Shown piece after piece: positions 1-8,951 of a DNA stretch of 64,000 bases. The position numbers and the translations under genes were made by a program. Location: contig NZ_JASERU010000001.1 of NCBI RefSeq assembly GCF_030504985.1, positions 248,001 to 312,000 on the forward strand, in the 5' to 3' direction. Position 1 is the first letter of the stretch; each line of letters opens with the position of its first letter. The notes under the pieces are model-generated. The model saw only the letters and a program-made list of their open reading frames with translations, was not told the DNA's origin and did no database searches. The stretch comes from Fulvimonas sp. R45. Lineage in GTDB: Bacteria; Pseudomonadota; Gammaproteobacteria; Xanthomonadales; Rhodanobacteraceae.

Positions 1-1
1 A

Positions 2-1099
2 GCCGGGCGCCTCGGCATCGCGCGCATTTCCGACCTGGCGAAACACCCGGAACTGCGCTTCGGCTTCTCCAACGAATTCATGGATCGCGACGATGGCTGG
101 CCGGGCCTGCGCCGTCGCTACGCCCTGCCGCAGACGCAGGTGAACGGCATGGAGCACGTGCTCGCCTACCGCGCGCTGGCCAGCGGCGCCGTCGACGCCA
201 CCGACGTGTACAGCACCGACGCCGACATCCTGTACTACCACCTGCGCACGCTGGACGACGACCGCCACTACTTCCCGCGCTACCAGGCGGTCTACCTGTA
301 CCGGCTGGCGCTGGAGCGCAGCGCGCCGGACTTTGTCGCCGCCCTGCGCAAGCTGGCCGGCCGCATCGACGCAGACGCGATGCGCCGGATGAACGCGGCC
401 GTGAAGCTGCAGGGACGCCCAGAAAGCGCGGTGGTCGCCGACTTCCTGGGCGTGCCGGTCCGTGCCGCCCGCGGCGGGTTCTGGCCGCGGCTGCTCCGGC
501 GCAGCATCGAGCACGTCGAACTGGTCGCCGTGTCGCTGGGGCTGGCGGTGCTGCTGGCGATCCCGCTGGGCGTGCTGGCCGCCCGGCTGCAGCGGCTGGG
601 CCAGCTGGTGATCGGGCTCACCGGGATCCTGCAGACGGTGCCGTCGCTGGCGATGTTCGTGTTCATGATCCCGCTGTTCGGCATCGGCGCGGGGCCGGCG
701 ATCGCCGCGCTGTTCCTGTACAGCCTGCTGCCGATCGTGCGCAACACGCACGCCGGTCTGGCCGGCATCGCGCCGGAGCTGCGCGAATCCGCCGCCGCGC
801 TGGGCCTGCCGCCCGGCGTGCGGCTGCGCCGGGTCGAGCTGCCGCTGGCGATGCGCTCGATCCTGGCCGGCATCAAGACCGCCGCGGTGATCAACGTGGG
901 CACCGCCACGCTGGCGGCGCTGATCGGCGCCGGCGGCTACGGCCAGCCCATCCTCACCGGCATCCGGCTGGACGACATCGGCCTGATCCTGCAGGGCGCC
1001 GTGCCGGCGGCGCTGCTGGCGCTGCTGGTGCAGGGCATCTTCGAAGCCGTCGAGCACTGGCTGACGCCGCGCGGGCTGCGCCTCGAAGCCAGGCTCTGA
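2..1099 (+). CDS. Osmoprotectant-type ABC transporter fusion: substrate-binding domain plus permease (5' partial)
   Basis: The frame is open from the window edge, so the start is missing; the internal ATG at 80 lies inside the binding domain. The first ~145 visible residues look like the C-terminal lobe of an OpuAC/ProX-type glycine betaine or choline binding protein (FGFSNEFMDRDDGWPGL, then YSTDADILYYHL). The rest is a BPD_transp_1 permease of the inner membrane with several hydrophobic segments (LVAVSLGLAVLLAIPLGVLA; SLAMFVFMIPLFGIGAG) and an EAA-type loop (ESAAALGLPPGVRLRRVELP) that would contact the ATPase. Fused binding protein and permease are known in this importer family, usually with the permease first; here the binding domain comes first. 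The ATPase gene is probably upstream, outside the window. Family assignment is firm, exact substrate is not. Confidence 0.85.
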   Translation, partial: AGRLGIARISDLAKHPELRFGFSNEFMDRDDGWPGLRRRYALPQTQVNGMEHVLAYRALASGAVDATDVYSTDADILYYHLRTLDDDRHYFPRYQAVYLYRLALERSAPDFVAALRKLAGRIDADAMRRMNAAVKLQGRPESAVVADFLGVPVRAARGGFWPRLLRRSIEHVELVAVSLGLAVLLAIPLGVLAARLQRLGQLVIGLTGILQTVPSLAMFVFMIPLFGIGAGPAIAALFLYSLLPIVRNTHAGLAGIAPELRESAAALGLPPGVRLRRVELPLAMRSILAGIKTAAVINVGTATLAALIGAGGYGQPILTGIRLDDIGLILQGAVPAALLALLVQGIFEAVEHWLTPRGLRLEARL

Positions 1100-1210
1100 G
1101 CGCCCGCCCAAAGCCTCCGTACATTCCCCACCGACCGTCACCCCGGCAAAGCGCTTGCGGCCGGACGCCGCTTGCGGAACAGTGAGGCATTCGTCCCCAC
1201 GGAACGCGAC

Positions 1211-2581
1211 ATGGCGCAGCGGCAGCCCATCACCCTCATCGGCGGCGGCCTGGTCGGCGCCCTGCTCGGCACCCTGCTGGCGCGCCGCGGCTTCGCCGTG
1301 GAGCTGTTCGAGAAACGCGCCGACCCGCGCCTGGCCGGTTTCGCCGGTGGGCGCTCGATCAACCTGGCGCTGGCCGAGCGCGGCCTGCATGCGCTGCGCC
1401 AGGCGCAACTGGCCGACGACGTGCTGCAGCGCGCAGTGATGATGCGTGGCCGCATGGTGCACCCGCAGGGAGGCGAGCCGGGCCTGCAGCGCTACGGCGT
1501 GGACGACGGCGAGGTGATCTGGTCGGTCTCGCGCGGCGCGCTGAACGTGCTGCTGCTGGACGCCGCCGAGGCGGCCGGCGTGCGCCTGCATTTCGGCCAG
1601 TCGCTGGCCGGCGCCGATTTCGACGCGCAGCGGATCCGTCTCGCCGACGAACACGGCACGCAGCGCGAGCATGATGCCGGCGTGCTGGTGGGCGCCGACG
1701 GCGCCGGCTCCGCGCTGCGCGCCGCGATGGAGGCGCGCGTGCCGCTGGGCATCCGCGTGGAGCCGCTGGGCCACGGCTACAAGGAACTGGAGATCCCGCC
1801 CGCCGCCGGCACCGGCCGCGGGCGCTTCGCGCTGGAGCCGAACGCGCTGCACATCTGGCCGCGCGGCGGCTACATGTGCATCGCGCTGCCGAACACCGAA
1901 GGCAGCTTCACCGTCACCCTGTTCCTGCCCGCGCAGGGCGCGCATCCCAGCTTCGCCAGCCTGCCCGATGCTGCCGGCGCGGCGGCCTTCTTCCGCGAGG
2001 ACTTCCCCGACCTGCTGCCGCTGATCCCGCGCTTCGCCGAGGACTACGACGGCCACCCGGTCGGTTCGCTGTCCACGCTGTACCTGGACCGCTGGCACCT
2101 CGGCGGTCAGGCGCTGCTGATCGGCGACGCCGCCCATGCCATCGTGCCGTTCCACGGCCAGGGCATGAATTGCGGCTTCGAGGACGCGGTGGCGCTGGCC
2201 GGCCTGCTGGCCGAATCCGGCGACGACACCGCCGGTGCCTTCGCCGAGTTCCAGCGCGTCCGCCAGCCCAACGCCGACGCCATCGCGGCGATGGCGCTGG
2301 AGAACTACGTCGAGATGCGCGACTCGGTGGCCGACCCGCACTACCTGGCCAAGCGCGCGCTGGGCGCCCGGCTCGCCGGGCGCATCCCGGGCCACTACAT
2401 GGCGCGCTACCGCATGGTCACCTTCACCCACTTGCCCTACGCCTATGCGCTGGAGCGCGGACGGGCGCAGGACGCGCTGCTGCAGCGCCTGCTGCGGGGC
2501 GGTACCGATGCGCAGGCGGTCGACCTGGACGCCGCCGCCGCCCTGTTCGAGCGCGAACTGCCGCCGCTGGCGCATGGATGA
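1211..2581 (+). CDS. kmo: Kynurenine 3-monooxygenase
   Basis: FAD-dependent hydroxylase converting L-kynurenine to 3-hydroxykynurenine with NADPH and O2, in tryptophan catabolism towards quinolinate/NAD. Length is 456 aa from the ATG at 1211, which sits directly before the FAD-binding Rossmann motif (LIGGGLVGALLG, residues 9-20); an in-frame ATG at 1172 would add 13 unconserved residues. Other visible signatures are GRSINLALAERG (about residue 47), which is characteristic of KMO, the DG motif LVGADGAGSALR, and the second FAD motif IGDAAHAIVPFHGQGMNCGF (about residues 304-323). A hydrophobic C-terminal membrane anchor, as in eukaryotic KMO, is not obvious. The stop overlaps the next gene by 8 bp, so the two are probably cotranscribed. 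Confidence 0.92.
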   Translation: MAQRQPITLIGGGLVGALLGTLLARRGFAVELFEKRADPRLAGFAGGRSINLALAERGLHALRQAQLADDVLQRAVMMRGRMVHPQGGEPGLQRYGVDDGEVIWSVSRGALNVLLLDAAEAAGVRLHFGQSLAGADFDAQRIRLADEHGTQREHDAGVLVGADGAGSALRAAMEARVPLGIRVEPLGHGYKELEIPPAAGTGRGRFALEPNALHIWPRGGYMCIALPNTEGSFTVTLFLPAQGAHPSFASLPDAAGAAAFFREDFPDLLPLIPRFAEDYDGHPVGSLSTLYLDRWHLGGQALLIGDAAHAIVPFHGQGMNCGFEDAVALAGLLAESGDDTAGAFAEFQRVRQPNADAIAAMALENYVEMRDSVADPHYLAKRALGARLAGRIPGHYMARYRMVTFTHLPYAYALERGRAQDALLQRLLRGGTDAQAVDLDAAAALFERELPPLAHG

Positions 2582-2984
2582 GGCGCTGCTCGCCGCCTAT
2601 CGCGCCACCGAGTACCGCGTGCGGCTGCCCGGCGGCGGCTGGGCCGCGATCCGGATCGGCGCACCGCCGCCTGCCGTGCTGCGCACGCTGATCGACGCGC
2701 GACCGTGGGGTTTCGTCACCGCATGGAACCCGTATTCGCGGCCGCTGCCCCGCGACGCCAACCGCCTCGCGCAACGCGCCCTGCTGGCCGAGTTGCGCGC
2801 ACTGCCCGGCATCGCGGCGATCCGTGCGGGCTGCGGCGCCGGCCCGGACGGCTGGCGCGAACCCAGCCTGTTCGTGTCCGGCGCGAGGACGGGTGCGCTG
2901 GACACACTGGCCCGGCGGTACGAACAGAACGCCTACGTGCACGGCCACGGCGCCGCGCCGGCACGGTTGCGCCTGCCGCGCTGA
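2574..2984 (+). CDS. DUF3293 domain protein
   Basis: A 136-aa protein whose ATG lies inside the end of kmo (8-bp overlap), indicating translational coupling. The sequence matches the small DUF3293 family as I know it: AYRATEYRV near the start, the conserved FVTAWNPYSRPL around residues 45-56, and a C-terminal QNAYVHG segment. No catalytic residues are recognisable and no function is established for the family. No signal peptide or membrane segment is visible, so it is probably cytoplasmic. It lies 49 bp before ccmA, and whether it belongs to that transcription unit cannot be told. Confidence 0.75.
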   Translation: MDEALLAAYRATEYRVRLPGGGWAAIRIGAPPPAVLRTLIDARPWGFVTAWNPYSRPLPRDANRLAQRALLAELRALPGIAAIRAGCGAGPDGWREPSLFVSGARTGALDTLARRYEQNAYVHGHGAAPARLRLPR

Positions 2985-3033
2985 CGGAAGCGGCAGCACG
3001 CCGCATGGACAAGCTCGCCGGGCATTGCGGAGA

Positions 3034-3678
3034 ATGCCCGGGATGACCGCGACCGCCCCCGCCACGCCGCTGCTCGAGGCCCGCGCCCTGCGCTTCCACC
3101 GCCAGGACGAGCCGGTGTTCGGCCCGCTGGATTTCCGCCTGCACGCGGGCGAGCTGACCCTGATCGAGGGCGACAACGGCAGCGGCAAGACCACCCTGAT
3201 GCGCCTGCTCACCGGCCTGCTGCGCACCGAGCACGGCGAGCTGCTGTGGCGCGGCGAACCGTTGCGCCATGAGCGCTGCGCCGGCGAGGTGGTCTTCCTC
3301 GGCCACCAGCTCGGGCTGAAGGCCGAGCTGAGCCCGCGCGAGAACCTGCGCGTGGCGATCGGCCTGTACGGCCGCCGCGAAGGGCCCGACATCGATGCCG
3401 CGCTGGCCCGCGTGGGCCTGGCCGGCTACGGCGACGAGGCGGTGCGCCGGCTCTCCGCCGGGCAGAAGAAGCGCGCCGCGCTGGCGCGGCTGCTGCTGGT
3501 GCCGGCGGTGCTGTGGCTGCTCGACGAACCCTACGCCAACCTCGACCGCACCGGCATCGAGCTGGTCAATCGCCTGCTGGAGGCGCACGTCGCCGCCGGC
3601 GGTGCCGCGCTGGTGACCAGCCATGGCGCGGTGAGCTTCCACGGTGGCGCGCCGCAGCGGATCCGCATGCATGGCTGA
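3034..3678 (+). CDS. ccmA: Heme exporter ATP-binding protein CcmA
   Basis: ABC ATPase of the CcmABCD complex of System I cytochrome c maturation, which uses ATP hydrolysis to release holo-CcmE from CcmC. 214 aa from ATG 3034; a second in-frame ATG at 3043 is equally plausible. Walker A is GDNGSGKTT (residues 46-54), the ABC signature is LSAGQKKRAALARLL (from residue 140), and Walker B is LWLLDEPYANLD (from residue 160). A final switch histidine is visible in TSHGAV. It is the first gene of a ccm operon that runs to about 10.0 kb. A repetitive palindromic element separates it from ccmB, unlike the tight spacing elsewhere in the operon. Confidence 0.93.
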   Translation: MPGMTATAPATPLLEARALRFHRQDEPVFGPLDFRLHAGELTLIEGDNGSGKTTLMRLLTGLLRTEHGELLWRGEPLRHERCAGEVVFLGHQLGLKAELSPRENLRVAIGLYGRREGPDIDAALARVGLAGYGDEAVRRLSAGQKKRAALARLLLVPAVLWLLDEPYANLDRTGIELVNRLLEAHVAAGGAALVTSHGAVSFHGGAPQRIRMHG

Positions 3679-3704
3679 GTCCTGCCGCACCGCCGCCGCG
3701 AAGC

Positions 3705-3800
3705 CTCTCCCCCTGCTTGCAGGGAAAGGCCGGGAGGGGGTGCAACCCCGCGGCACGGCCTCGCCCCTCCCCGACCCTCCCCTGCTCGCAGGGGAGGGAG
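3705..3800. repeat. Intergenic repetitive palindromic element between ccmA and ccmB
   Basis: The 129-bp ccmA-ccmB gap holds a C/G-rich element with two hairpins. CCCTGC-TT-GCAGGG is at 3711-3724, and a longer one at 3775-3798 has 11-bp arms CCCTCCCCTGC / GCAGGGGAGGG and a 2-nt spacer. Between them is a G-rich stretch (ccgggagggggtg). The look (CTCTCCC... GCAGGG ... GGGAGGGGGTG) is that of the dispersed REP-like intergenic repeats common in Xanthomonadales genomes, although only one copy occurs in this window. It is transcribed within the ccm operon and could stabilise or attenuate the message. Confidence 0.6.
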
Positions 3801-3807
3801 CAAGACC

Positions 3808-4494
3808 ATGAGCCGCGCACCGCTTTCCCGTGCCTGCGCCGCGCTGCTGCGGCGCGACCTCGTCCTGGCCTGGCGCCAGCGTGGCGACATCGCGCTGCCG
3901 GTGCTGTACGCGCTGATCGTGGCCACGCTGTTCCCGTTCGCGCTGGGACCGGACCTGGCCCTGCTGCAGCGGATCGCCGGCGGCGTGGTGCTGCTCACCG
4001 TGCTGCTGGCGATGCTGCTGGCGCTGGACGGACTGTTCCGCGGCGACCTGGAGGACGGCTCGCTGGAGCAGCTGGTGCTGTCGCCACAGCCGCTGGCGCC
4101 GATGCTGGGCATGAAGATCCTGGCGCACTGGCTGACCACCGCGCTGCCGCTGATCGTGATCGCGCCGCTGCTGGCCAGCCTGCTGCACCTTCCGGCCGCG
4201 GCGATGCCTGCCCTGCTGCTGGCGCTGCTGCTGGCCACGCCGCTGGTCAGCTTGCTCGGCGCGGTGCTGGTGGCGCTGACGGCCGGCACGCGGCGCTCTG
4301 GTATGCTGCTGGCGCTGATGCTGCTGCCCTTGTGCGTGCCGGTGATGATCTTCGCCGCCGGCGCCCTCGCCGCCGCCCAGCAGGGGCTGCCGTGGACCGC
4401 CCCCATCGCCTGGCTGGGCGCCGCGCTGGCGCTGGCCGTGGTGCTGGCGCCACTGGCCTGCGCCGCCGCCCTCCGTATCGCCCTGGACGCCTGA
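3808..4494 (+). CDS. ccmB: Heme exporter membrane protein CcmB
   Basis: Integral inner-membrane subunit of the CcmABCD release complex. 228 aa, the usual CcmB length, with about six hydrophobic segments (for example LPVLYALIVATLFPFALG at residues 31-48 and GVVLLTVLLAMLLALDGLF). The family-typical GDLEDGSLEQLVLSP (about residues 77-91) follows the second helix. The ATG at 3808 is preceded by GGGAGGGAGCAAGACC, which ends the repeat element and could provide the Shine-Dalgarno sequence, so the repeat may matter for its translation. It is followed 7 bp later by ccmC. Confidence 0.92.
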   Translation: MSRAPLSRACAALLRRDLVLAWRQRGDIALPVLYALIVATLFPFALGPDLALLQRIAGGVVLLTVLLAMLLALDGLFRGDLEDGSLEQLVLSPQPLAPMLGMKILAHWLTTALPLIVIAPLLASLLHLPAAAMPALLLALLLATPLVSLLGAVLVALTAGTRRSGMLLALMLLPLCVPVMIFAAGALAAAQQGLPWTAPIAWLGAALALAVVLAPLACAAALRIALDA

Positions 4495-4501
4495 GATCGC
4501 C

Positions 4502-5257
4502 ATGTCCACCTGGATCCCGCTCTGGTTGCACCGCCTCGGCTCGCCGCCCACGTTCTACGCTTTTGCCGGCAGGCTGCGCCCCTGGGCGATCGGGCTCGCG
4601 CTGCTGCTCGGCATCGTCGCGCTGTACGGCGGGCTGGTGCTGGCGCCGCCCGACCGCTACCAGGGCGACGACTACCGCATCATCTTCATCCACGTGCCCA
4701 GCGCGTGGATGAGCCTGTTCATCTACGCGGTAATGGGCGTGGCGTCCTTCGTCGCGCTGGTGTGGCGGATCAAGCTGGCCGAGGTGGTGGCGATGGAGTC
4801 GGCGCCGGTCGGCGCGGCGTTCACCTTCATCACCCTGGCCACCGGCTCGCTGTGGGGCGAGCGCATGTGGGGCACCTGGTGGACCTGGGACGCGCGGCTC
4901 ACCTCGGAACTGGTGCTGCTGTTCCTGTACCTGGGCGTGATCGGGCTGTACCACGCCTTCGAGGACCGCCGCCAGGGCGCGCGCGCCGCCGGCTTCCTCG
5001 CCATCGTGGGCGTGGTCAACGTGCCGATCGTGCATTTCTCGGTGAAGTGGTGGAACACCCTGCACCAGGGCAGCACGGTGAACCTGTTCGGCCAGTCGCA
5101 CATCGCCGGCGACATGCTGTGGCCGCTGCTGACCATGATGCTGGCGACCAAGTGCTACTACGTGGCCAGCCTGTGCGGCCGCGCCCGCGCCGACCTGCTG
5201 GCGCTGGAGGGCGGCAAGGACTGGGTGCGCCGCATTGCCGCCGGGGAGGCCCGATGA
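4502..5257 (+). CDS. ccmC: Heme-handling protein CcmC
   Basis: Membrane protein that loads heme onto CcmE on the periplasmic face. 251 aa with six hydrophobic segments. The tryptophan-rich WWD signature WGTWWTWDARLTSE starts at residue 123, and flanking histidines that ligate heme are visible (FIHVPSAWMS near residue 63 and VNVPIVHFSVKWWNTLHQG near residue 175). The stop codon overlaps the ccmD start as ATGA, typical of this operon. Confidence 0.94.
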   Translation: MSTWIPLWLHRLGSPPTFYAFAGRLRPWAIGLALLLGIVALYGGLVLAPPDRYQGDDYRIIFIHVPSAWMSLFIYAVMGVASFVALVWRIKLAEVVAMESAPVGAAFTFITLATGSLWGERMWGTWWTWDARLTSELVLLFLYLGVIGLYHAFEDRRQGARAAGFLAIVGVVNVPIVHFSVKWWNTLHQGSTVNLFGQSHIAGDMLWPLLTMMLATKCYYVASLCGRARADLLALEGGKDWVRRIAAGEAR

Positions 5258-5469
5258 GCGGCCTGCGCGACTTCCTCGCCATGGGTGGCTACGCCGCCTA
5301 CGTGTGGCCGGCCTACGCGGTGTTCTTCCTCGTGCTGGCCGCCGACTGGCTCGCCCCCGCGCTGCGCCGCCGGCGCCTGCTGCGCGAGCTGCGCGGCCGC
5401 ATCGCCCGCCAGGAGGCGCGTGAACGACGCGGCACGGACGCCTCCACCTCCCTTCCGCCCGCGACCTGA
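5254..5469 (+). CDS. ccmD: Heme exporter protein CcmD
   Basis: Small single-span membrane protein (71 aa) that stabilises the CcmABC-CcmE complex and is needed for release of holo-CcmE. The ATG at 5254 overlaps the ccmC stop by 4 bp. One transmembrane helix is evident ([20 protein letters not shown], about residues 16-35), followed by a basic cytoplasmic tail ([20 protein letters not shown]), the usual CcmD layout. The last ~15 residues are low in conservation. Confidence 0.88.
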   Translation: MSGLRDFLAMGGYAAYVWPAYAVFFLVLAADWLAPALRRRRLLRELRGRIARQEARERRGTDASTSLPPAT

Positions 5470-5501
5470 GCGCGGCCGCAGCACGGCATCACGGCATCGA
5501 C

Positions 5502-5969
5502 ATGAACCCCACGCGCAAACGCAGGCTCGTCATCGTTCTCCTGGTCGTCGCCGCCGCGGTGGTGGCGGTGGGGCTGGCGGTGTTCGCGCTGTCGCGCAAC
5601 ATGAACTACCTGTTCACCCCCAGCCAGGTGGAGGCCGGCCAGGCCCGCGACTACCGCAGCTTCCGCCTCGGCGGCATGGTCAAGGCCGGTTCGATCCAGC
5701 GCAGCAAGAGCTCGCTCGAGGTGCGCTTCACCGTGGTCGACGCCGACGGCTCGATGCCGGTGCGCTACGACGGCATCCTGCCCGACCTGTTCCGCGACAA
5801 CCAGTCGGTGATCGCCACCGGCCACATGGACGGCGACCATTTCGTCGCCACCCAGGTGCTGGCCAAGCACGACGAGACCTACATGCCGAAGGAACTGAAG
5901 GACGCGATGGCGAAGGCGCACGCGGGCCAGCACGTCGACGCGGCCGCCACGCCGGAGACGATGCCATGA
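5502..5969 (+). CDS. ccmE: Periplasmic heme chaperone CcmE
   Basis: Heme chaperone that binds heme covalently through a histidine and passes it to the CcmFHI ligase. 155 aa, with an N-terminal membrane anchor ([20 protein letters not shown], residues 9-28) followed by an OB-fold periplasmic domain. The heme-binding motif is [10 protein letters not shown], with the covalent-link histidine at residue 123 and the axial tyrosine four residues later. The stop overlaps the ccmF ATG by 4 bp. Confidence 0.94.
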   Translation: MNPTRKRRLVIVLLVVAAAVVAVGLAVFALSRNMNYLFTPSQVEAGQARDYRSFRLGGMVKAGSIQRSKSSLEVRFTVVDADGSMPVRYDGILPDLFRDNQSVIATGHMDGDHFVATQVLAKHDETYMPKELKDAMAKAHAGQHVDAAATPETMP

Positions 5970-7945
5970 CCCCCGAACTCGGCCAGCTCGCGCTCATCCT
6001 CGCCCTGCTGCTGGCGCTGGCGCAGTCGGTGCTGCCGCTGCTCGGCGCCTGGCGCGGCAACCGCGCGCTGATGGCGGTGGCGCGGCCCGCCGCGGCCGGA
6101 CAGGCGGTGTTCGTGGCGCTGGCCTTCGCGATCCTGGCCTGGTCGTTCCTGCACTTCGACTTCTCGGTGCGCTACGTGGCCGACAACTCGAACCTGGAAC
6201 TGCCCTGGTACTACCGCATCGCCGCGGTATGGGGCGCGCACGAGGGATCGCTGCTGCTGTGGATCCTGATCCTCAACGTGTGGACGGTCGCGCTGGCGAT
6301 CTTCGGCCGCAACCTGCCGGAAGCCTTCGCCGCGCGCGTGCTGGCGGTGCTGGGGCTGGTCTCGGTGGGCTTCCTGTCGTTCACGATCTTCACTTCCGAC
6401 CCGTTCGCGCGACTGCTGCCGATGCCGATGAACGGCGCGGACCTCAACCCGGTGCTGCAGGACCCGGGCATGACCTTCCACCCGCCCATGCTGTACATGG
6501 GCTACGTCGGTTTCTCGGTGGCCTTCGCGTTCTCCATCGCGGCGCTGCTGGGCGGCTCGATGGAACAGGCCTGGGTGCGCCAGGCGCGGCCGTGGACCAA
6601 CGCGGCCTGGGGCTTCCTCACCTGCGGCATCGTGGCCGGCAGCTGGTGGGCCTACGCCGAACTGGGCTGGGGCGGCTGGTGGTTCTGGGATCCGGTGGAG
6701 AACGCCAGCTTCATGCCGTGGCTGGTGGGCGCGGCGCTGATCCACGCGCAGGCGATCACCGAGAAGCGCGGCTCGCTGCGCGCGTGGACCATCCTCTTGT
6801 CGATCTTCGCCTTCTCGCTGTCGCTGCTGGGCACCTTCCTGGTGCGCTCGGGCGTGCTGACCAGCGTGCACGCGTTCGCCTCCGACCCGCGCCGCGGCCT
6901 GTACATCCTGTGCTTCCTCGCCGTGGTGGTGGGCGGCTCGCTGCTGCTGTACGCGCTGCGCGCGCCGAAGGTGGTCGGCGGCAAGCCGTTCGCGGTGGTC
7001 TCGCGCGAGACCGCGCTGCTGGTCGGCAACCTGATGCTCGCGGTGGCCGCGGCGATGGTGCTGCTGGGCACGCTGTTCCCGCTGCTCGGCGACGCGCTGC
7101 ACCTGGGCAAGGTCTCGGTGGGGCCGCCCTACTTCGGCCTGCTGTTCCCGTTGCTGATGACGCCGGTGGTGCTGCTGCTGCCGCTCGGGCCCTGGCTGCG
7201 CTGGGGCAAGGGCGACGGCGGCCTGCTGAAGGGCGTGCTGGCGCGCTGCGCCGTCGCGGCGCTGGCCTGCGCGGTCGTCGCCGCCTTCTTCGTGCACGGC
7301 GAGCCGAAGGCGATCCTCGGCGTGGCCGCGGCGGTGTGGGTGGGCGCCGGCGTACTGCTCTACGTGATCAAGCGCTGGCGCGAGATGCCGCGCGGCCGCC
7401 GTTACCCCGCCGAGATGGCCGGCATGCTGCTGGCGCACCTCGGCGTGGCGGTGTTCCTGGTCGGCGTGCTGCTGTCCGAATCGCTCAGCGTCACGCGCGA
7501 CGTGCGCATGGCGCCCGGCGACACGCAGACCATCGCCGGCTACCGGTTCCGCTTCGACGGCATCAAGCAGACCGTCGGTCCCAACTGGCACGCCGAGCAG
7601 GCCACGGTGACGGTGAGCCGCGACGGCAGGCCGTACGGCACGATGCACCCGCAGAAGCGCACCTACCCGCACGACCGCGTGCAGACCGAATCGGCGGTGG
7701 ACGCCGGCCTCACCCGCGACCTGTACGTGGCGCTGGGCGAGCCGATGGACGCCGGCAACCTGCAGGGCGCCTGGGCGCTGCGCCTGTACTACAAGCCGTT
7801 CGTGCGCTGGATCTGGGGCGGCGGCCTGTTCATGATGCTGGGCGGCTTCGTCTGCGCCTGCGACCGGCGTTTCCGCGGCAAGCGCGTCGCCGCCGCCGAA
7901 GGCACCGATGAAGCCGTACCGCTGCCGCGGGAGGCCCGCGCATGA
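5966..7945 (+). CDS. ccmF: Cytochrome c heme lyase subunit CcmF
   Basis: Large integral membrane subunit of the heme ligase (CcmFHI), which reduces heme from holo-CcmE and attaches it to apocytochrome c. 659 aa, the usual size. The ATG at 5966 overlaps the ccmE stop. The WWD domain [18 protein letters not shown] begins about residue 235, preceded by the CcmF-typical [18 protein letters not shown] and [13 protein letters not shown] segments. The periplasmic C-terminal part ends in a last transmembrane helix ([17 protein letters not shown]). A 4-bp overlap joins it to ccmG. Confidence 0.95.
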   Translation: MTPELGQLALILALLLALAQSVLPLLGAWRGNRALMAVARPAAAGQAVFVALAFAILAWSFLHFDFSVRYVADNSNLELPWYYRIAAVWGAHEGSLLLWILILNVWTVALAIFGRNLPEAFAARVLAVLGLVSVGFLSFTIFTSDPFARLLPMPMNGADLNPVLQDPGMTFHPPMLYMGYVGFSVAFAFSIAALLGGSMEQAWVRQARPWTNAAWGFLTCGIVAGSWWAYAELGWGGWWFWDPVENASFMPWLVGAALIHAQAITEKRGSLRAWTILLSIFAFSLSLLGTFLVRSGVLTSVHAFASDPRRGLYILCFLAVVVGGSLLLYALRAPKVVGGKPFAVVSRETALLVGNLMLAVAAAMVLLGTLFPLLGDALHLGKVSVGPPYFGLLFPLLMTPVVLLLPLGPWLRWGKGDGGLLKGVLARCAVAALACAVVAAFFVHGEPKAILGVAAAVWVGAGVLLYVIKRWREMPRGRRYPAEMAGMLLAHLGVAVFLVGVLLSESLSVTRDVRMAPGDTQTIAGYRFRFDGIKQTVGPNWHAEQATVTVSRDGRPYGTMHPQKRTYPHDRVQTESAVDAGLTRDLYVALGEPMDAGNLQGAWALRLYYKPFVRWIWGGGLFMMLGGFVCACDRRFRGKRVAAAEGTDEAVPLPREARA

Positions 7946-8484
7946 GCCGCCTGCTGCCCTTCATCGGCTTCGTGCTGCTGGCCGCCCTGCTCGGCTTCGG
8001 CATCTGGTGGAACACCGGGCACGATCCGCGCACGGTGCCCTCGCCGCTGATCGACAAGCCCGCGCCCGACTTCGCCCTGCCCGAGCTGGACGACCCGTCG
8101 AAGACGGTCAGCAAGGCCTCGCTGCTGGGCAAGCCCTACCTGGTCAACGTGTTCGCCAGCTGGTGCTATGTCTGCGGCGAGGAACACCCGGTGCTGATGA
8201 CCCAGGCGAACAGGCTCGGCGTACCGCTGGTCGGCTACAACTACAAGGACGCGCCGGGCGACGCCAAGGCCTGGCTGGCCGACCATGGCAACCCGTACAG
8301 CGTGGTGATCGCCGACCGCAGCGGCCGCACCGCGATGGACTTCGGCGTGTACGGCGCGCCGGAGACCTACCTGATCGACGCGAAAGGCGTGATCCGCTAC
8401 AAGCGCATCGGCCCGCTCACGCCCGAGGTGATCCGCCAGCAGCTGGAACCGGCCATCGCCGCGCTGAAGAAGGAAGCGCCATGA
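7942..8484 (+). CDS. ccmG: Thiol:disulfide interchange protein CcmG/DsbE
   Basis: Membrane-tethered periplasmic thioredoxin-like reductant that keeps the apocytochrome CXXCH cysteines reduced. 180 aa: N-terminal anchor (LPFIGFVLLAALLGFGIWW), then a thioredoxin fold with active site WCYVC (residues 74-78) in the context FASWCYVCGEEHP. The DsbE-type GVYGAPETYLID with a cis-proline is also visible. Other CcmG proteins often have WCPTC or WCVPC, so the central YV dipeptide is a mild variant. It overlaps ccmF and ccmH by 4 bp on either side. Confidence 0.93.
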   Translation: MSRLLPFIGFVLLAALLGFGIWWNTGHDPRTVPSPLIDKPAPDFALPELDDPSKTVSKASLLGKPYLVNVFASWCYVCGEEHPVLMTQANRLGVPLVGYNYKDAPGDAKAWLADHGNPYSVVIADRSGRTAMDFGVYGAPETYLIDAKGVIRYKRIGPLTPEVIRQQLEPAIAALKKEAP

Positions 8485-8951
8485 GCCGCGCCCGGTTGCG
8501 CGCGCTGCTGGCCGCGCTGCTGCTGGCCTGTGCCGCCGGCGCGGCGGCGCAGGCGATCGACCCGCTGCCATTCAGGGACCACGCGCAGGAACTGCGCTTC
8601 CAGCACCTCACCCAGCAGCTGCGCTGCCTGGTCTGCCAGAACGAGACCCTGGCCGATTCCAACGCCGACCTGGCGCGCGACATGCGCCACGAGGTGTTCC
8701 GGCTGATGCAGCAGGGCAAGAGCGACGACGAGATAAAGCAATATCTGGTCGATCGTTATTCCGATTTCGTGCTGTACAAGCCGCCGCTCCAGCCCAACAC
8801 TTGGCTGCTGTGGTTCGGGCCGTTGCTAATCCTGGCCGCCGGCGCCGTGGTGGTGGCGGTGAACGTGCGCCGGCGCGCCCGCGCCGGTGCGTCGGGCGGC
8901 GACGCTGCCGACGGCCCCGCGCCCGACAACAACACTGAGGACGACTGGTGA
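8481..8951 (+). CDS. ccmH: Cytochrome c maturation protein CcmH (thiol-disulfide subunit)
   Basis: Periplasmic membrane-anchored subunit that presents apocytochrome thiols to CcmF. 156 aa: signal peptide (LLAALLLACAAGAAAQA), a three-helix domain carrying the redox motif LRCLVCQNETLADSNADLA with the two cysteines at residues 49 and 52, and a C-terminal transmembrane helix (WLLWFGPLLILAAGAVVVAV). It corresponds to the N-terminal half of E. coli CcmH, with the TPR half being the separate next gene. The stop overlaps the following GTG start (GTGA). Confidence 0.93.
   Translation: MSRARLRALLAALLLACAAGAAAQAIDPLPFRDHAQELRFQHLTQQLRCLVCQNETLADSNADLARDMRHEVFRLMQQGKSDDEIKQYLVDRYSDFVLYKPPLQPNTWLLWFGPLLILAAGAVVVAVNVRRRARAGASGGDAADGPAPDNNTEDDW

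Noticed and set aside
2716-4551. Minus-strand 611-codon frame across ccmA and ccmB
   Set aside because: Gln/Arg/Gly-rich shadow running through the intergenic repeat; no motif, and it crosses two real genes.
5879-7672. Minus-strand 597-codon frame opposite ccmF
   Set aside because: Arg/His/Gln-rich shadow of ccmF; ccmF has full family motifs on the plus strand.
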